Origin: Candidatus Bathyarchaeota archaeon
GTDB taxonomy: Archaea; Thermoproteota; Bathyarchaeia; Bathyarchaeales; B26-1
Length of the DNA stretch: 6,280 nt
Direction of reading: 5' to 3'
NCBI GenBank assembly: GCA_003662645.1
Contig: QMYL01000062.1
Coordinates: 1 to 6,280, forward strand
A program made the translations under genes and the position numbers. The notes beneath the pieces were generated by a model. That model worked only from the letters and a program-made list of their open reading frames with translations. It ran no database searches and was not told where the DNA came from. Below, one piece after another: positions 5,408 through 6,280 of this stretch. Position 1 is the first letter of the stretch. The number at the start of each line of letters is the position of its first letter.

Positions 5408-6280
5408 ATAAAATAGGGCTTTCTCCTCCTAACGGCCTCGAGGAATAAGGCCGCTAACTCATCTATTGAGGCTCCACTCCTCATCGGACCGAGGAAGTCT
5501 ACGAGATTATCAGACCTGAAGAGGCAGGGCTTGAACCTTCCATCCGATGTTATGCGCATCCTAGTGCAGTACTTGCAGAACTCAGTGTTATGCATGGGCC
5601 TAACAACCTCAACCTCGACACCGTCAGGTAGGAAGTACTTCCTCCTATGGTGCATCTCCCTGACAATAACCTTCTCAGCTCTCCTCTCCAGCTCCCTCTC
5701 TATCCTAGTCAGGTCCACATGAAACCTCTTGTAGAGTTCATTCTCAACAGCCGACTCGAGCTCTATCAATTGGAGGATGAGCCCGTTCTCTCCTGCAAAC
5801 TTGGCCATATCCCATATCTCCCCATCATTCAACCCCCTGAGGAGGACCATATTTACCTTAACGGGGTATAAGCCGACCTCGGCGGCCTTCCTAATTCCTG
5901 ATAGAACCCTCTCCAGGGAGTCTACGCCTGTTATCATCTTGTAGGTCTCGGGGTTCAGCGTGTCGAGGCTGACATTAACCCTAGCTAGGCCGGCTTCACG
6001 TAGGGGTCCAGCCAACTCGTTAAGTAGAACACCGTTCGTTGTCATTGATATCTCAGATATCCCGGGCACTCGGTTGATCCCTTCGATTATCTCGAGGATG
6101 TCACCCCTGAGGAGGGGTTCCCCACCGGTTATCTTGACCTTCCCAACCCCGAAGGAAGAGACAACTCGGATTATGGTCTCGATCTCCTCAGGAGTCATCT
6201 CCCTATTGCTTTCGTAATCCTCACCCTCACGGTGGCAGTAGAAGCAGTGAAGGTTACACCTCTGCGTTACAGATATGCGG
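5404..6280 (-). CDS. moaA: GTP 3',8-cyclase MoaA (N-terminus cut by window edge)
   Basis: The frame is open from the right edge to TGA at 5404, giving 291 residues. An internal ATG at 6198 is not the start, because homology continues upstream. The visible N-terminus reads RISVTQRCNLHCFYCHRE, the radical SAM CxxxCxxC that binds the first 4Fe-4S cluster. It is followed by VKITGGEPLLRGDI (the GGEP motif contacting SAM), MTTNGVLL and VNVSLDTLNPETY. Near the C-terminus, EFCKYCTRMRITSDG and KPCLFR give CX2CX13C, the second 4Fe-4S cluster that binds GTP and distinguishes MoaA from other radical SAM proteins. MoaA converts GTP to 3',8-cyclo-GTP, the first step of molybdopterin synthesis, in the cytosol; in archaea the product commonly serves tungsten as well as molybdenum enzymes. 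Only about 12-20 residues are missing. The protein ends RRRKPYFM and lacks the terminal Gly-Gly of bacterial and human homologues. No other moa or moe gene is in the window. Confidence 0.94.
   Translation of the reverse strand, partial: RISVTQRCNLHCFYCHREGEDYESNREMTPEEIETIIRVVSSFGVGKVKITGGEPLLRGDILEIIEGINRVPGISEISMTTNGVLLNELAGPLREAGLARVNVSLDTLNPETYKMITGVDSLERVLSGIRKAAEVGLYPVKVNMVLLRGLNDGEIWDMAKFAGENGLILQLIELESAVENELYKRFHVDLTRIERELERRAEKVIVREMHHRRKYFLPDGVEVEVVRPMHNTEFCKYCTRMRITSDGRFKPCLFRSDNLVDFLGPMRSGASIDELAALFLEAVRRRKPYFM

Noticed and set aside
5531..6217. Plus-strand open frames antisense to moaA
   Set aside because: The minus strand encodes a clear MoaA with both iron-sulfur cluster motifs across this whole span.

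Overview
This window looks like archaeal chromosome, most likely from a thermophilic member of the Thermoproteota/TACK group. The reasons are AGG/AGA/ATA-rich codon use, a GGGGGAGGT Shine-Dalgarno paired with a TATA-like box, and archaeal-type versions of the protein families. I could not place it in a genus. Every gene I can support lies on the minus strand, so the biological order runs from the right edge to the left edge.

Right to left: (1) 6280-5404 is a molybdenum-cofactor gene, moaA (radical SAM GTP 3',8-cyclase). The window edge removes only its first dozen or so residues. (2) 5407-5042 is a spacer of about 360 bases. It holds a possible 54-codon ORF that overlaps the moaA stop as GTGA, and a possible 23-codon ORF; both may be debris. 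(3) 5041-1559 is one very large gene (1160 codons). It encodes a cytoplasmic, multidomain, glycoside-hydrolase-like protein: an N-terminal TIM barrel, a GATase-like middle domain similar to the trimerisation domain of GH42-type enzymes, and about 670 residues of beta-rich C-terminus. (4) 1558-1100 is a spacer with broken ORFs, one faintly transposase-like, ending in the cooT promoter and ribosome binding site. (5) 1099-905 is a small CooT-family nickel-binding protein. (6) 926-705 is a GC-rich stretch with a strong hairpin and an interrupted reading frame that may be the tail of a transposase. (7) 698-1 is the N-terminal part of a DUF4213/DUF364 'putative heavy-metal chelation' protein, running off the left edge.

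The layout suggests two layers. The flanking genes (moaA, cooT, DUF364) all concern metals or metal cofactors and share a GC-richer composition. The giant glycosidase-like gene is visibly AT-richer, has spacers with decayed-looking ORFs on both sides, and appears to carry its own promoter. It may therefore be an acquired carbohydrate-processing gene set into a metal-related neighbourhood. I see no CRISPR array, rRNA, convincing tRNA or intact mobile element. The least-described item is the large glycoside-hydrolase-like protein, whose exact family and substrate cannot be read from sequence alone.
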